The notes beneath the pieces were generated by a model that had not been told where the DNA came from, did no database searches, and worked only from the letters and a program-made list of their open reading frames with translations. A stretch of 17,521 bases of DNA, taken from contig JBOHLS010000040.1 in the NCBI GenBank assembly GCA_050729835.1, forward strand, positions 1-17,521. The letters run 5' to 3'. Below are positions 1-9,551 of the stretch, in pieces. Each line of letters begins with the position of its first letter. Positions within the stretch are counted from its first letter, which is position 1. This DNA is from REEB95 sp050729835 (GTDB lineage: Bacteria > Pseudomonadota > Alphaproteobacteria > ATCC43930 > CGMCC-115725). The position numbers and the translations under genes were made by a program.

Positions 1-84
1 AGCGGTTGCCCCGGCAACGAAGTGCGCGATCAGGGTCTCTTGAATACTGGTCGGCAACCGACTTCGCCGTCTCTTCCCAACCAT
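1..84 (-). CDS. IS1595-family transposase, N-terminal fragment (runs off window)
   Basis: The minus strand from the ATG at 84 down to base 1 is open for 28 codons and leaves the window in frame. The peptide is basic at first (MVGKRRRSRLP). It continues with the pattern QETLIAHFVAGATA, which resembles the start of IS1595/ISPna2-type DDE transposases, where a short basic stretch is followed by a 'LIxHFVAGxTAR' helix that begins the N-terminal DNA-binding region. The catalytic domain lies outside the window. No clear ribosome binding site is seen upstream. The family call rests on remembered N-terminal similarity over only 28 residues, so it is moderately secure. The gene points outward, away from the rest of the window. 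Confidence 0.65.
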   Translation of the reverse strand, partial: MVGKRRRSRLPTSIQETLIAHFVAGATA

Positions 85-124
85 CTGATCCCGATAGCCT
101 TTCTCAGCTATCTAGGCCAGCCCC
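1..124 (-). mobile_element. End of an IS1595-like insertion sequence
   Basis: The stretch between the transposase start (84) and about 124 would be the terminal untranslated part of the element. Read on the minus strand, it would begin GGGGCTGGCCTAGATAGC. Immediately outside lies an A/T run (taattttttat, 125-135), the kind of AT-rich 8-bp target this family often duplicates. The exact boundary cannot be fixed because the opposite end of the element is not in the window. Confidence 0.45.
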
Positions 125-170
125 TAATTTTTTATGGGTTCGGTGTCGCCAACAGAAAAAACGTTCCTCT

Positions 171-210
171 TCCCTCCCCCCTTGAGGGGGAGGGTCAGGG
201 AGGGGGGTGC
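171..210. repeat. GC-rich palindromic intergenic repeat (REP-like)
   Basis: Two perfect 9-bp arms, CCCTCCCCC (172-180) and GGGGGAGGG (186-194), enclose a 5-base loop, followed by a second G-rich block (198-207). In this arrangement the plus strand translates as PLEGEGQGGG, a signature of a dispersed palindromic repeat found in many alphaproteobacterial intergenic regions. It sits 10 bases upstream of the next gene, and its GGGAGG block is the only Shine-Dalgarno-like sequence before that gene's ATG at 220. Confidence 0.6.
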
Positions 211-219
211 GTAACGCCA

Positions 220-1167
220 ATGATCGAGCGGTTCCCGGTCGAGCTCGCCGTCCCCGATCTCGCGCCCTATGCCGCCGGCAACGCCGGCATTCCTTATGTC
301 ACGACGTTGCGCGCCGCGCCGCCGGGTCCGCATGTCGTGCTTAACGCGCTGATGCACGGCAACGAGATTTGCGGCGCGATCGCGCTCGACCGTCTGCTGC
401 GCGAAAAGGTTGTGCCGACGCGCGGCACTCTCACCTTCGTCTTCTGCAACGTCGAGGCCTATGGCCGTTTCGATCCCGCCGAGCCCAACGCGTCGCGCTA
501 TGTCGACGAGGACATGAACCGGTTGTGGGACCGCGCCACGCTCGACGGCAAGCGGCGCAGCGTCGAGCTGGCGCGCGCGCGAACGCTGCGCCCGGTGTTC
601 GATTCCGCCGATGTCCTGCTCGATCTCCATTCGATGCAGTTCAGCGACACGCCGCTGATCCTCGCCGGCCTGGTCGACAAGAGCGTCGCTCTGGCGCGGC
701 GCCTGCGCGCGCCGACAGTGATCGTGCGCGACCGCGGCCACGCCGCCGGGCCGCGCCTGCGCGACTATGCCGGCTTCGCCGATTCGACTTCGCCCAAGAC
801 CGCGCTGCTGGTCGAATGCGGCCAGCATTGGGAAGCGGGCACGGCCGAGGTGGCAACCCGGACCTGCTACCGCTTCCTGGCCGCCTGCGGCGCGATCGAG
901 CCGCCGCCAGCGGCCGAGCGCGAGCTGACAAAAGTTCCACCGCAGCGCGTCATCGAAGTCACCGCGGCGGTGACGGTGGCGAGCGACGATTTCCGCTTCG
1001 TTGTGCCCTATCGCGGCCTCGAGGTGATTCCCAAGGCCGGCACCGAGATCGCGCGCGACGGCGGCTGCACCGTGGTCACGCCGTATGATGATTGCGTGCT
1101 GGTGATGCCGTCGCCGCATCTGACGCGCGGCCAGACCGCGGTGCGGCTCGGGCGCTACCTCGGATAG
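220..1167 (+). CDS. Succinylglutamate desuccinylase/aspartoacylase family zinc hydrolase
   Basis: A 315-residue cytosolic metallohydrolase of the M14-like AstE/AspA family, which cleaves an N-acyl amide bond with one zinc. Visible motifs are the zinc pair in MHGNE (His46 and Glu49), a later DLHS (135-138) giving the third zinc ligand, the substrate-binding DEDMNRLW segment (about 95-102), and ECGQHWE with the likely catalytic Glu199. The C-terminal part (about 230-315) is the usual beta-rich cap. The ATG at 220 is chosen because the open frame upstream only translates the palindromic repeat and IS-flanking DNA. The Shine-Dalgarno-like G-rich block of the repeat ends 12 bases before it, which is rather far. 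The acyl substrate cannot be told from sequence. The gene stands alone: the next gene starts 63 bases later and looks compositionally different. Confidence 0.88.
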   Translation: MIERFPVELAVPDLAPYAAGNAGIPYVTTLRAAPPGPHVVLNALMHGNEICGAIALDRLLREKVVPTRGTLTFVFCNVEAYGRFDPAEPNASRYVDEDMNRLWDRATLDGKRRSVELARARTLRPVFDSADVLLDLHSMQFSDTPLILAGLVDKSVALARRLRAPTVIVRDRGHAAGPRLRDYAGFADSTSPKTALLVECGQHWEAGTAEVATRTCYRFLAACGAIEPPPAAERELTKVPPQRVIEVTAAVTVASDDFRFVVPYRGLEVIPKAGTEIARDGGCTVVTPYDDCVLVMPSPHLTRGQTAVRLGRYLG

Positions 1168-1230
1168 CGATGATCTAAAGGTCGCGCCATGTCGATCGAA
1201 GGCTGATAGCTGTAGGCAGGAATGAGCTCA

Positions 1231-1773
1231 ATGGATCAGGTTGTCACGCGATGGATCAATGCGCCGCCCGGCAGCAGCCCGTTACTCGACTCCTTCATGA
1301 TCGCGGCAAGCGAATTCGGCGTTCCGCTCCTTGTCCTGCTCGTTGTGTTGCAGTGGTGGAGCAGGCATGAACGGCTGCGCGTCAGGCACACCTGCGTAGC
1401 CGCCGCGCTCTCCTTCTTCGGCGGGCTGGCGCTAAACCAGGTTGTTCTCCTGTTCGTGCATCGAGTGCGCCCCAATGACGCCGGTCTAACGCATCTGATC
1501 ATCGGCCGGAGCAATGACTGGTCGTTTCCCTCCGACCACGCCACCGCAACGGTCGCGATTGACACGGCTTTCTTGTTTCATGGCTGGCGAAGGCGAGCGC
1601 TTGGCTTGTTGACCGGCGCCTTACTGATCTGCGTGTCACGCCTTTATGTCGGAACACATTACCTTACCGACGTCCTCGGCGGCGCCATCACGGGAATTGT
1701 CGCCGCTGGCATCGTGCGTAGACTTTATTGGGAAGGCACGTGGGTGGACGACTTCATTACGAGAATTTTGTAG
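1231..1773 (+). CDS. PAP2-family membrane phosphatase (undecaprenyl-diphosphatase-like)
   Basis: A 180-residue integral membrane phosphatase of the PAP2/BcrC type, which removes phosphate from lipid pyrophosphates or phosphatidates. All three signature blocks are present: HRVRP (77-81), FPSDHAT (99-105) and SRLYVGTHYLTD (136-147), with His103, Arg137, His143 and Asp147 as the expected catalytic set. Several hydrophobic helices surround them. An ATG at 1222 is also in frame, but it abuts the AGG at 1218-1220. The ATG at 1231 has workable spacing and is preferred. Base composition is visibly poorer in G+C than the genes on either side, with many T- and A-ending codons, so recent transfer is possible. 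Whether the substrate is undecaprenyl pyrophosphate or another lipid phosphate cannot be decided. Confidence 0.88.
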   Translation: MDQVVTRWINAPPGSSPLLDSFMIAASEFGVPLLVLLVVLQWWSRHERLRVRHTCVAAALSFFGGLALNQVVLLFVHRVRPNDAGLTHLIIGRSNDWSFPSDHATATVAIDTAFLFHGWRRRALGLLTGALLICVSRLYVGTHYLTDVLGGAITGIVAAGIVRRLYWEGTWVDDFITRIL

Positions 1774-1858
1774 ACACCGAATTCGACGGCAAGCCGCGGA
1801 ATGAATCCGCACCGCCGGCGTCCCATGGTCTGTTCTGACAACGGAACAGGACAGGGCC

Positions 1859-2491
1859 ATGCACCGCACCTGCGAACCCGCGACCCTCTATTTCGGCACG
1901 CCGGTCGTGCTGATTAGCACGGTCAATGAAGACGGCTCTTACAACCTCGCGCCGATGTCGTCGGCCTGGTGGCTGGGCTGGCGCTGCCTGCTCGGCCTCG
2001 CCGCGTCGTCGCAGATGCCGCAGAACATGCTGCGGACGCGCGAATGCGTGCTCAATCTGCCGAGCGTCGACCAGGTTGCCGCCGTCAATCGCCTGGCCAA
2101 GACCACCGGTACCGAAGCCGTGCCCGCCTGACGCGGCTATCGCTTCGTACGCGACAAGTTCGGCCTCGCCGGCCTGACGTCCGATCCATCCGAGATCGTC
2201 GCCGCGCCACGCGTGCGCGAATGTCCGGTACAGCTCGAGGCGACGGTCGAGGCGGTGCATCCGCTGGCGCAGAACGATCCGAACCGGCGCGGCCGCCGGA
2301 TCGCCTTCGAAGTGCGCATCCGCGGCACCCATATCGAGGACTCGATATTGATGGACGGCGAACACGACCGCTTCGATCCAGACAAGTGGCGGCCGTTGAT
2401 CATGAGCTTCCAGAAATTCTACGGTCTGACGCCGGACCAGCTGCATCCGTCGACGCTGGCCGAGATTCCGGAGGAGTTCTATCGCGGCTAG
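1859..2491 (+). pseudogene. Flavin reductase-like FMN-binding protein, broken by one in-frame TGA
   Basis: One reading frame runs from ATG 1859 to TAG 2489-2491 (211 codons), interrupted only by TGA at 2129-2131. The first part (90 residues) opens with LYFGTPVVLISTVNEDGS and NLAPMSSAW, the FMN-binding split-barrel signature of flavin reductase-like proteins. The second part resumes directly with RGYRFVRDKFGLAGLTSDPS and RVRECPVQLEA, the normal continuation of that family. Together they match its usual length of about 200 residues. No base shift is needed to join the halves, so this is a nonsense change rather than a frameshift. Other genes here use TGA as a normal stop and TGG for Trp, so recoding is unlikely. 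The C-terminal half has no convincing separate start. It could be a true pseudogene, a base-call error, or rarely read-through. Confidence 0.82.
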
Positions 2492-3234
2492 TCGGCAACG
2501 ATGGTTTTCAGCTTCTCGGCCGCAAGCCGTTTCGCCGCCTCGTTCTTCTCGCCCAACTGCACGGCAACGTGACCGTTCTTCTGCGCGAAGCTGAGATAGC
2601 GGTAGGAGAAGCCGCTGTCGCGGACAAATTCCTGGAACGCCTTGAACTCGTGGCGCTCCCAGTTGGGATAGTTGAAATACTCGTCGAAGACGACGACCGC
2701 GCCAGACCCGAGCCGCGGCGCCAGATGGTCGAACACCGTCTTGGTCGAGGAATAGATGTCGCAATCGACATGCAGGAAGGCAATCGGTCCGGCATGGGCG
2801 CGCAAAAATTCGGGTAGAGTCTTGTCGAACCAGCCTTTGTGCAGCGTCGCGTTGGTCGGCACCGGCGGCAATGCGCCCCGGCGCGAGAACTTGCCGGCGC
2901 GCTCGAAGGTGCCCGACCACGCCTCGGGCAGGCCCTCGAAGCTGTCGAAGCCGTGCAGCGCGCGGCCGCTGGCGCCCAGATGTCGCAAGCTGCCGCCGTC
3001 GGCGACACCGAACTCGAGCGCCAGGCCGTCCTTCGCCGAAGCACTCAGCGCGAAGGACAGCAAATCCCAGCGGTCGGCGAAGATGGTCGCCTCGGCCATA
3101 TATTTCTCGATGTAGTCGAGGCTGCGCTCGCGCGCCCGAGTCTGGAGGCCGGTGATGAGAGAACGGCCGTGATACTTGAGCGCGAAGCGGCGATAGAGAC
3201 GCTCGCTCAGCGGCGTGGGGCGGCGTTCGCTCAT
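2488..3234 (-). CDS. TylF/MycF-type SAM-dependent O-methyltransferase
   Basis: A 248-residue class I methyltransferase resembling the macrocin O-methyltransferase (TylF) group, which methylates sugar hydroxyls. Motif I is LEFGVADGGS (73-82). It is followed by GFDSFEGLPE (95-104), the family's HVDCDIYSS metal-binding stretch (155-163), and FDEYFNYPNWE (183-193), which carries the further acidic ligand. The start at 3234 overlaps the stop of the upstream glycosyltransferase as ATGA, so the two genes are probably translationally coupled. This favours a glycan or glycolipid substrate over an antibiotic one. The stop codon overlaps the stop of the convergent flavin-reductase-like gene within a single CTAG (2488-2491). 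The frame stays open upstream, but only within the glycosyltransferase. Confidence 0.85.
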   Translation of the reverse strand: MSERRPTPLSERLYRRFALKYHGRSLITGLQTRARERSLDYIEKYMAEATIFADRWDLLSFALSASAKDGLALEFGVADGGSLRHLGASGRALHGFDSFEGLPEAWSGTFERAGKFSRRGALPPVPTNATLHKGWFDKTLPEFLRAHAGPIAFLHVDCDIYSSTKTVFDHLAPRLGSGAVVVFDEYFNYPNWERHEFKAFQEFVRDSGFSYRYLSFAQKNGHVAVQLGEKNEAAKRLAAEKLKTIVAD

Positions 3235-3995
3235 GCCTTGTCCCCCAGCGTCGCCAGCTTGAGCTCGATCAGCAGCGGATAGAGCGCCGAGAACAGCGCC
3301 AGCGCGATGCCGTAGACGCCTTCGCGATAGCCGCGGCGCGCGACGTAGCTCTTCCAGCCGCGGCTCCAGAAGCGGCGGCAAGCGTGCGCCACGCTCGGCC
3401 TACGGCCGGCGTCGCGCGCGTCGAGCGCCGCCAGGTCGGTGTAGCGGTTGAGCCGGGCGAACAGGTCGGAGAAATCACGATCGACGAAATGCAGCATCGG
3501 GTTCTCGAGGGTGCAGCGCCGGCCTTGAAGCTCGATCTTGGGGTGGACGCGGCCGCCGAGCACGCGCTTTGCCCCTTTGCGGAACAACACCGACTTGGCG
3601 GCCACGCCGTTATAGGCGCCCCAGCCGTGCCGCACCAGCCGGCCGCCGATATGGTTGGCCATAGGCACCAGGAAGTAATCCGCCTGGGGCGCCGCCAGCG
3701 CGGCGGCGATCTCGGCCGCCAGGGCGGGCGTGACGCGCTCGTCGGCGTCGACTTCGAGAATCCACGGGCCGGCACAGGCGGCGTAGCCGGCGCTACGGCG
3801 TGGACCTTCGAGGTCCCACGCGCCCTCGACGACCTGGATTCCGGCGCCGCGCGCGATCGCCGCCGAGCCGTCGGTCGAGCGATCGAGCAGCACGACGACC
3901 TCGTCGGCAAAGCGCAGCGTCTCGAGACAGGCGCCGAGCTGCGCCGCCTCGTTGCGTGCCACCACCAGTGCCGACAGCTTCGCTGAATCCGCCAT
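3231..3995 (-). CDS. Family 2 glycosyltransferase (WaaE/KdtX-like)
   Basis: A 254-residue GT-A fold glycosyltransferase of the WaaE-like branch, which adds a sugar, often glucose, to the lipopolysaccharide core or another surface glycan. Seen are the nucleotide-binding start VVARNEA (11-17), DRSTDGS (38-44), the metal-binding DADE (83-86) and VHPKIEL (150-156) in the acceptor region. A C-terminal hydrophobic stretch (about 225-247) may anchor it at the inner membrane. The ATG at 3995 is preceded by a strong AGGGGAGG that lies unusually close to it. It leads a two-gene unit with the overlapping methyltransferase, so the pair probably builds and methylates one sugar of a surface polymer. The divergent oxidoreductase gene begins about 200 bases away, and that gap must hold both promoters. 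Confidence 0.86.
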   Translation of the reverse strand: MADSAKLSALVVARNEAAQLGACLETLRFADEVVVLLDRSTDGSAAIARGAGIQVVEGAWDLEGPRRSAGYAACAGPWILEVDADERVTPALAAEIAAALAAPQADYFLVPMANHIGGRLVRHGWGAYNGVAAKSVLFRKGAKRVLGGRVHPKIELQGRRCTLENPMLHFVDRDFSDLFARLNRYTDLAALDARDAGRRPSVAHACRRFWSRGWKSYVARRGYREGVYGIALALFSALYPLLIELKLATLGDKA

Positions 3996-4202
3996 TCCTC
4001 CCCTGCCCGGCGGAACATGGCCATGGCGCGGCGCGTGCCGTCAATGGGCCCCCGTGACCGAAACTGTCCGACCGGACGCGCAGGACGAAGTTTTATCTCC
4101 GCCCGCTCGCCACCCCGGTAATTCGCTGAGCTACGCCGGCTAGCCGTTGTCTTGCCGGGTGGGAGTTCCTACTCTCTAGGTTGGGAGGCGGGCATCAGGC
4201 CA

Positions 4203-7200
4203 ATGACGCTCGCGCAGGTCACGCTGGAAGACAAATACACGCTGCGCTCCGGGCGGGTTTACCTGTCGGGCGTGCAGGCGTTGGTACGTCTGCCAATGCT
4301 GCAGCAGGAGCGCGACCGCGCCACCGGCCTCAGGACCGCCGGATTCATCTCGGGCTATCGCGGCTCGCCCTTGGCGGTTTACGACGCCGCGCTGCACCAG
4401 GCGCTCAGCCACCTCGCGGCGCACGACATCCATTTCCAGCCCGGCGTCAACGAGGACCTCGCCGCCACCGCGCTGTGGGGCAGCCAGCAGGTCAATCTCT
4501 ACCCGACGGCGAAATTCGACGGCGTCTTCGGCATCTGGTACGGCAAGGGTCCGGGCGTCGACCGCTCGATGGACCCGTTGAAGCACGCCAATTTCGCCGG
4601 CACCTCGCCGCATGGCGGCGTGCTGGCGCTCGCCGGCGACGATCACGGCTGCCAGTCGTCGACCACGGCGCATCAAAGTGAGCAGATGTTCCTGGCGGCG
4701 ATGATCCCGCTGCTCAATCCCGCCACGGTGCAGGAATATCTCGATTACGGCCTTTACGGCTTCGCGCTGTCGCGCTTCGCCGGCGTCTGGGCCGGCTTCA
4801 AGGCGGTCTCGGAGGCGGTCGAGAGCTCGGCCTCGATCGTCGTCGATCCGCAGCGCCTGAATCTCGTCGCGCCGACGGATTTCGAGCTGCCGCCCGGCGG
4901 GCTCAACATCCGCTGGCCCGACACACCGCTTGACCAGGAGCGGCGCCTGCACGGGCCGAAGATGGCGGCGGTTGCCGCTTTCGCGCGCGCCAATCCTCTC
5001 GACCGCCTGGTGTTCGCGCCGCCGCGGGCGCGGCTCGGCCTGATGGCGGCGGGCAAGGCCTATCTCGATCTGCGCCAGGCGCTCGACGATCTGGGCTTGA
5101 GCGAGGCTCAAAGCCGGACGCTCGGCTTGCAACTCTACAAGGTCGGCATGGTCTGGCCGCTTGAATCGGAGGGCGCGAGACGCTTCGCCGACGGGCTCGA
5201 GGAAATCTTCGTCGTCGAGGAGAAGCGCGGCTTCATCGAGGACCAGCTGATGCGCGCGCTCTACAACCTGGACGCCGCGCGGCGGCCGCGCATCGTCGGC
5301 AAGACCGACGAGAGCGGCGCGACGATGCTGCCGAGCGCCGGCGAGCTGACGCCGACCATGGTGGCGCAGGCGCTGGTGGCGCGACTCAAGCGCCTCGGCG
5401 CCGCGACGCCGGAGATCGAGCAGCGGCTGCAACGGCTGCTGTCGTTCGAGAGCGCTGCCGAGACCGGCCACAAATCGGTGCGTCTGCCGTATTTCTGCGC
5501 CGGCTGTCCGCACAACACCTCGACCCGCGTGCCCGAGGGCAGCCGCTCGCTCGCCGGCATCGGCTGTCATTTCATGGCGATTTGGATGCCACGCGCGACC
5601 TCGACCTACAGCCACATGGGCGGCGAAGGCGCCGCCTGGATCGGCCAGGCGCCGTTCACCGAGGACAAGCACGTCTTCCAGAACCTGGGCGACGGCACCT
5701 ATTCGCATTCCGGCCTGCTGGCGATCCGTGCCGCCGCCGTCGCCGGCGTCAACATCACCTACAAAATCCTCTACAACGACGCCGTCGCCATGACCGGCGG
5801 CCAGCCGGTCGAAGGCCAGCTCAGCGTCGGCCAGATCGCGCGTCAGGTCGCCGCCGAAGGCGCCAAACAGATCGTCGTCGTCACCGACGAGCCCGACAAG
5901 TATCCGTGCGGCACATTCGCCGCCGACGTCACGGTGCGCCATCGCGACGAGCTCGATGCCGTTCAACGCGAGTTGCGGGAAATTTCTGGGCTGACGATCC
6001 TGATCTACGACCAGACCTGCGCCGCCGAGAAACGCCGCCGGCGCAAGCGCGGCACCTATCCCGATCCGGCCAAGCGCGTGTTCATCAACGAGGCGGTGTG
6101 CGAAGGCTGCGGCGATTGCTCGGAGCAATCGAACTGCGTCGCGGTCAAGCCGCTCGAAACCGAATTCGGCCGCAAGCGCGCCATCGACCAATCGTCGTGC
6201 AACAAGGATTTCTCGTGCCTCAAGGGCTTCTGCCCGAGCTTCGTCACCATCCACGGCGGCGAGCTGCGCCGGCTCGAGGCGCAGCACCGGCAGTTGCGCT
6301 CGATCGCCGAGCACATCGCCGACATCCCGCCGCCGGCGCCGAAGAAGCTCGACACACCCTATAACATCCTGATCGCCGGCATCGGCGGCACCGGCGTCAT
6401 CACCATCGGCGCCAGCCTCGGCATGGCGGCGCATCTCGACGGCAAGGGCTGCTCAGTGCTCGACTTCACCGGCCTGGCGCAGAAGAACGGCGCGGTGCTG
6501 AGTCACGTCCGGATCGCGCCGACGCCCGAAGACCTGCACGCCGTGCGGATCGCCGCCGGCAGCGCCGACCTGGTGCTCGGCTGCGACATGGTGGTAGCGG
6601 CGAGCCCGACATCACTGGCACGGATCGAGCACGGCGTCACCCGCGCCGTCGTCAACGGCGACTACCAGCCGACTGCCGCCTTCGTGATGAACCCGGACGT
6701 CGATTTCGAGACCGTGGCGCTGAGCAAGTCGATCCGCAACGCCGCCGGCGAATCCTGTGTCGACTTCGTCGACGCCACGCGGCTCGCCACCGCGCTGCTG
6801 GGCGACAGCATCGCCGTCAACGTATTCTTGCTCGGTTACGCGCTTCAAAAAGGGCTGGTGCCGCTGTCGATCGCGGCGATCGAGCGCGCCATCGAGCTGA
6901 ACGGCGTCGCCATCGAGATGAACAAGCATGCGCTCGCCTGGGGCCGGCTTGCGGCGCACGATCATCGCCGCGTCGAGGCGCTGGTCCATTCGGTCGCCGT
7001 CGAGACGCCGCAACCGGCGAAAGGTCTCGGCCAGCTGGTCGAGCGCCGCGCGGCGTTCCTCGCGCGCTACCAGAACGCCGGCTATGCCGCGCGTTACCGC
7101 GAATTCGTCGGCGCGGTCGAGCGCGCCGAGCGCGCGCGCCTCGGCAACCGCAGCGAGCTCGCCGAGGCAGTCGCCGAAAACCTCTTCAAGCTGATGGCCT

Positions 7201-7682
7201 ACAAGGACGAATACGAAGTCGCACGGCTCTATACCGACGGCGAATTCGTCAAGCAGCTGCACCACCAGTTCGCCGGCCAGTACCGGCTCGAATTTCACCT
7301 GGCGCCGCCGACCCTGGCCAAGCGCGATCCCGCGACCGGCGAACTGCAGAAACGCGCCTTCGGCCCGTGGGTTTTCACCGCCTTCAAGGTCCTGGCGCGG
7401 ATCAAGTTCTTGCGCGGCACGGCGTTCGATCCGTTCGGCCGTACGCCCGAGCGCCGGATGGAACGGCGGCTCATCACGGAATATCAGGCGATCGTCAACG
7501 AGCTGGTCGCCGACCTGACGCCGGCCAATCACGCCCTCGCCGTCGAGATCGCACGCATCCCCGAGCGCATCCGCGGCTTCGGCCAAGTCAAGGAGCGGGC
7601 GATCGTTGCCGCCAAGGCGCGCGAGACGGCGCTGCTGGCCGCGTTCCGCGCCCCGGCCCCCGCGGCGCATGCGGCGGAATGA
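4203..7682 (+). CDS. Fused indolepyruvate ferredoxin oxidoreductase (alpha-beta single chain)
   Basis: A 1159-residue 2-oxoacid:acceptor oxidoreductase that decarboxylates aryl pyruvates such as indolepyruvate to acyl-CoA. It uses thiamine diphosphate and iron-sulfur clusters. Order of parts: an N-terminal pyrimidine-binding domain with SGYRGSPL near residue 45; a thiamine-diphosphate domain with YFCAGCPHN (about 430) and GDGTYSHSG (about 497); a cysteine cluster CEGCGDC plus CLKGFC (about 630-680); a gamma-type domain beginning ILIAGIGGTGVI (about 721); and a C-terminal extension of the DUF6537 kind. The length matches the fused proteobacterial form. The ATG at 4203 is chosen because homology begins there (MTLAQVTLEDKYTL); an upstream TTG at 4152 adds unrelated residues. 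It likely serves aromatic amino acid breakdown. It is followed 55 bases later by a cupin gene on the same strand. Confidence 0.93.
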   Translation: MTLAQVTLEDKYTLRSGRVYLSGVQALVRLPMLQQERDRATGLRTAGFISGYRGSPLAVYDAALHQALSHLAAHDIHFQPGVNEDLAATALWGSQQVNLYPTAKFDGVFGIWYGKGPGVDRSMDPLKHANFAGTSPHGGVLALAGDDHGCQSSTTAHQSEQMFLAAMIPLLNPATVQEYLDYGLYGFALSRFAGVWAGFKAVSEAVESSASIVVDPQRLNLVAPTDFELPPGGLNIRWPDTPLDQERRLHGPKMAAVAAFARANPLDRLVFAPPRARLGLMAAGKAYLDLRQALDDLGLSEAQSRTLGLQLYKVGMVWPLESEGARRFADGLEEIFVVEEKRGFIEDQLMRALYNLDAARRPRIVGKTDESGATMLPSAGELTPTMVAQALVARLKRLGAATPEIEQRLQRLLSFESAAETGHKSVRLPYFCAGCPHNTSTRVPEGSRSLAGIGCHFMAIWMPRATSTYSHMGGEGAAWIGQAPFTEDKHVFQNLGDGTYSHSGLLAIRAAAVAGVNITYKILYNDAVAMTGGQPVEGQLSVGQIARQVAAEGAKQIVVVTDEPDKYPCGTFAADVTVRHRDELDAVQRELREISGLTILIYDQTCAAEKRRRRKRGTYPDPAKRVFINEAVCEGCGDCSEQSNCVAVKPLETEFGRKRAIDQSSCNKDFSCLKGFCPSFVTIHGGELRRLEAQHRQLRSIAEHIADIPPPAPKKLDTPYNILIAGIGGTGVITIGASLGMAAHLDGKGCSVLDFTGLAQKNGAVLSHVRIAPTPEDLHAVRIAAGSADLVLGCDMVVAASPTSLARIEHGVTRAVVNGDYQPTAAFVMNPDVDFETVALSKSIRNAAGESCVDFVDATRLATALLGDSIAVNVFLLGYALQKGLVPLSIAAIERAIELNGVAIEMNKHALAWGRLAAHDHRRVEALVHSVAVETPQPAKGLGQLVERRAAFLARYQNAGYAARYREFVGAVERAERARLGNRSELAEAVAENLFKLMAYKDEYEVARLYTDGEFVKQLHHQFAGQYRLEFHLAPPTLAKRDPATGELQKRAFGPWVFTAFKVLARIKFLRGTAFDPFGRTPERRMERRLITEYQAIVNELVADLTPANHALAVEIARIPERIRGFGQVKERAIVAAKARETALLAAFRAPAPAAHAAE

Positions 7683-7737
7683 CTTTGCGTCGGCAGCGCG
7701 GCGGGCTAATCTGACGCCCTCTATCGGCCAGGAGATC

Positions 7738-8075
7738 ATGACCGCATCGCCGCCGTCGCCACGGCCCTATAGCATCGAAGCCGTCGAGGTTCTGGCGGAC
7801 ACCCCCGACCTGCGCATGACGGTATTCACCGTCGGCACCGGCCAAGAGGTTCCCTGGCACTGGCACAGCAACGTGTCCGACACCTATTTCGGCATGGAGG
7901 GCGTGACCGTGGTCGAGACCCGGGCGCCGGCCGTGTGTCTCGAGATCGGCCCCGGCCAGACCGGCGTGGTGCCACCCAAACGCGCGCACCACGTCGCCGG
8001 CAAGAACGGCGCGCGCTGCAAGTTCGCCATCCTGCAAGGGATCGGCACTTACGATTTCAATCTGGTGGGCAAATC

Positions 8076-8079
<4 letters not shown>
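7738..8079 (+). CDS. Small single-domain cupin protein
   Basis: A 113-residue cupin with the two short barrel motifs. The first is PWHWHSNVSD, giving His41 and His43 and perhaps Asp48 in place of the usual Glu. The second lies around VVPPKRAHH, with His84 or His85. A bound metal is therefore likely, but the substrate is unknown, since such proteins act as isomerases, dioxygenases or sensors. The ATG at 7738 has AGGAG just upstream. The stop overlaps the start of the following protease gene as ATGA (8076-8079), so translation is probably coupled. The 55-base gap to the upstream oxidoreductase suggests a three-gene operon. A role tied to 2-oxoacid metabolism is inferred only from position. Confidence 0.85.
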
Positions 8080-9521
<1,442 letters not shown>

Positions 9522-9528
9522 CCGGTCA

Positions 9529-9546
9529 AGGCGGTCACGGCCGCCT
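9529..9546. terminator. Weak stem-loop after ctpA
   Basis: AGGCGG (9529-9534) and CCGCCT (9541-9546) pair perfectly around a 6-base loop, 8 bases past the ctpA stop and between convergent genes. There is no T-run, so it is only a possible transcript end. Confidence 0.25.
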
Positions 9547-9551
9547 GCCCT

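Noticed and set aside
2129..2160. Selenocysteine insertion at the in-frame TGA
   Set aside because: Only a 4-bp stem flanks the region after the TGA, the family does not use Sec at this site to my knowledge, and no Sec machinery is in the window.
1757..2920. Long minus-strand open frame of 387 codons
   Set aside because: It runs antisense across the flavin-reductase-like gene and into the methyltransferase; its translation is Arg-rich and matches no family. It is a shadow of high-GC coding DNA.
4176..6434. Minus-strand open frame of 752 codons opposite the oxidoreductase
   Set aside because: It lies wholly antisense to a gene with strong family motifs, and its His/Arg/Asp-rich translation is typical of antisense high-GC shadow frames.
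9529..9546. Rho-independent terminator after ctpA
   Set aside because: A stem-loop exists but lacks the T-run; it is kept only as a low-confidence feature.
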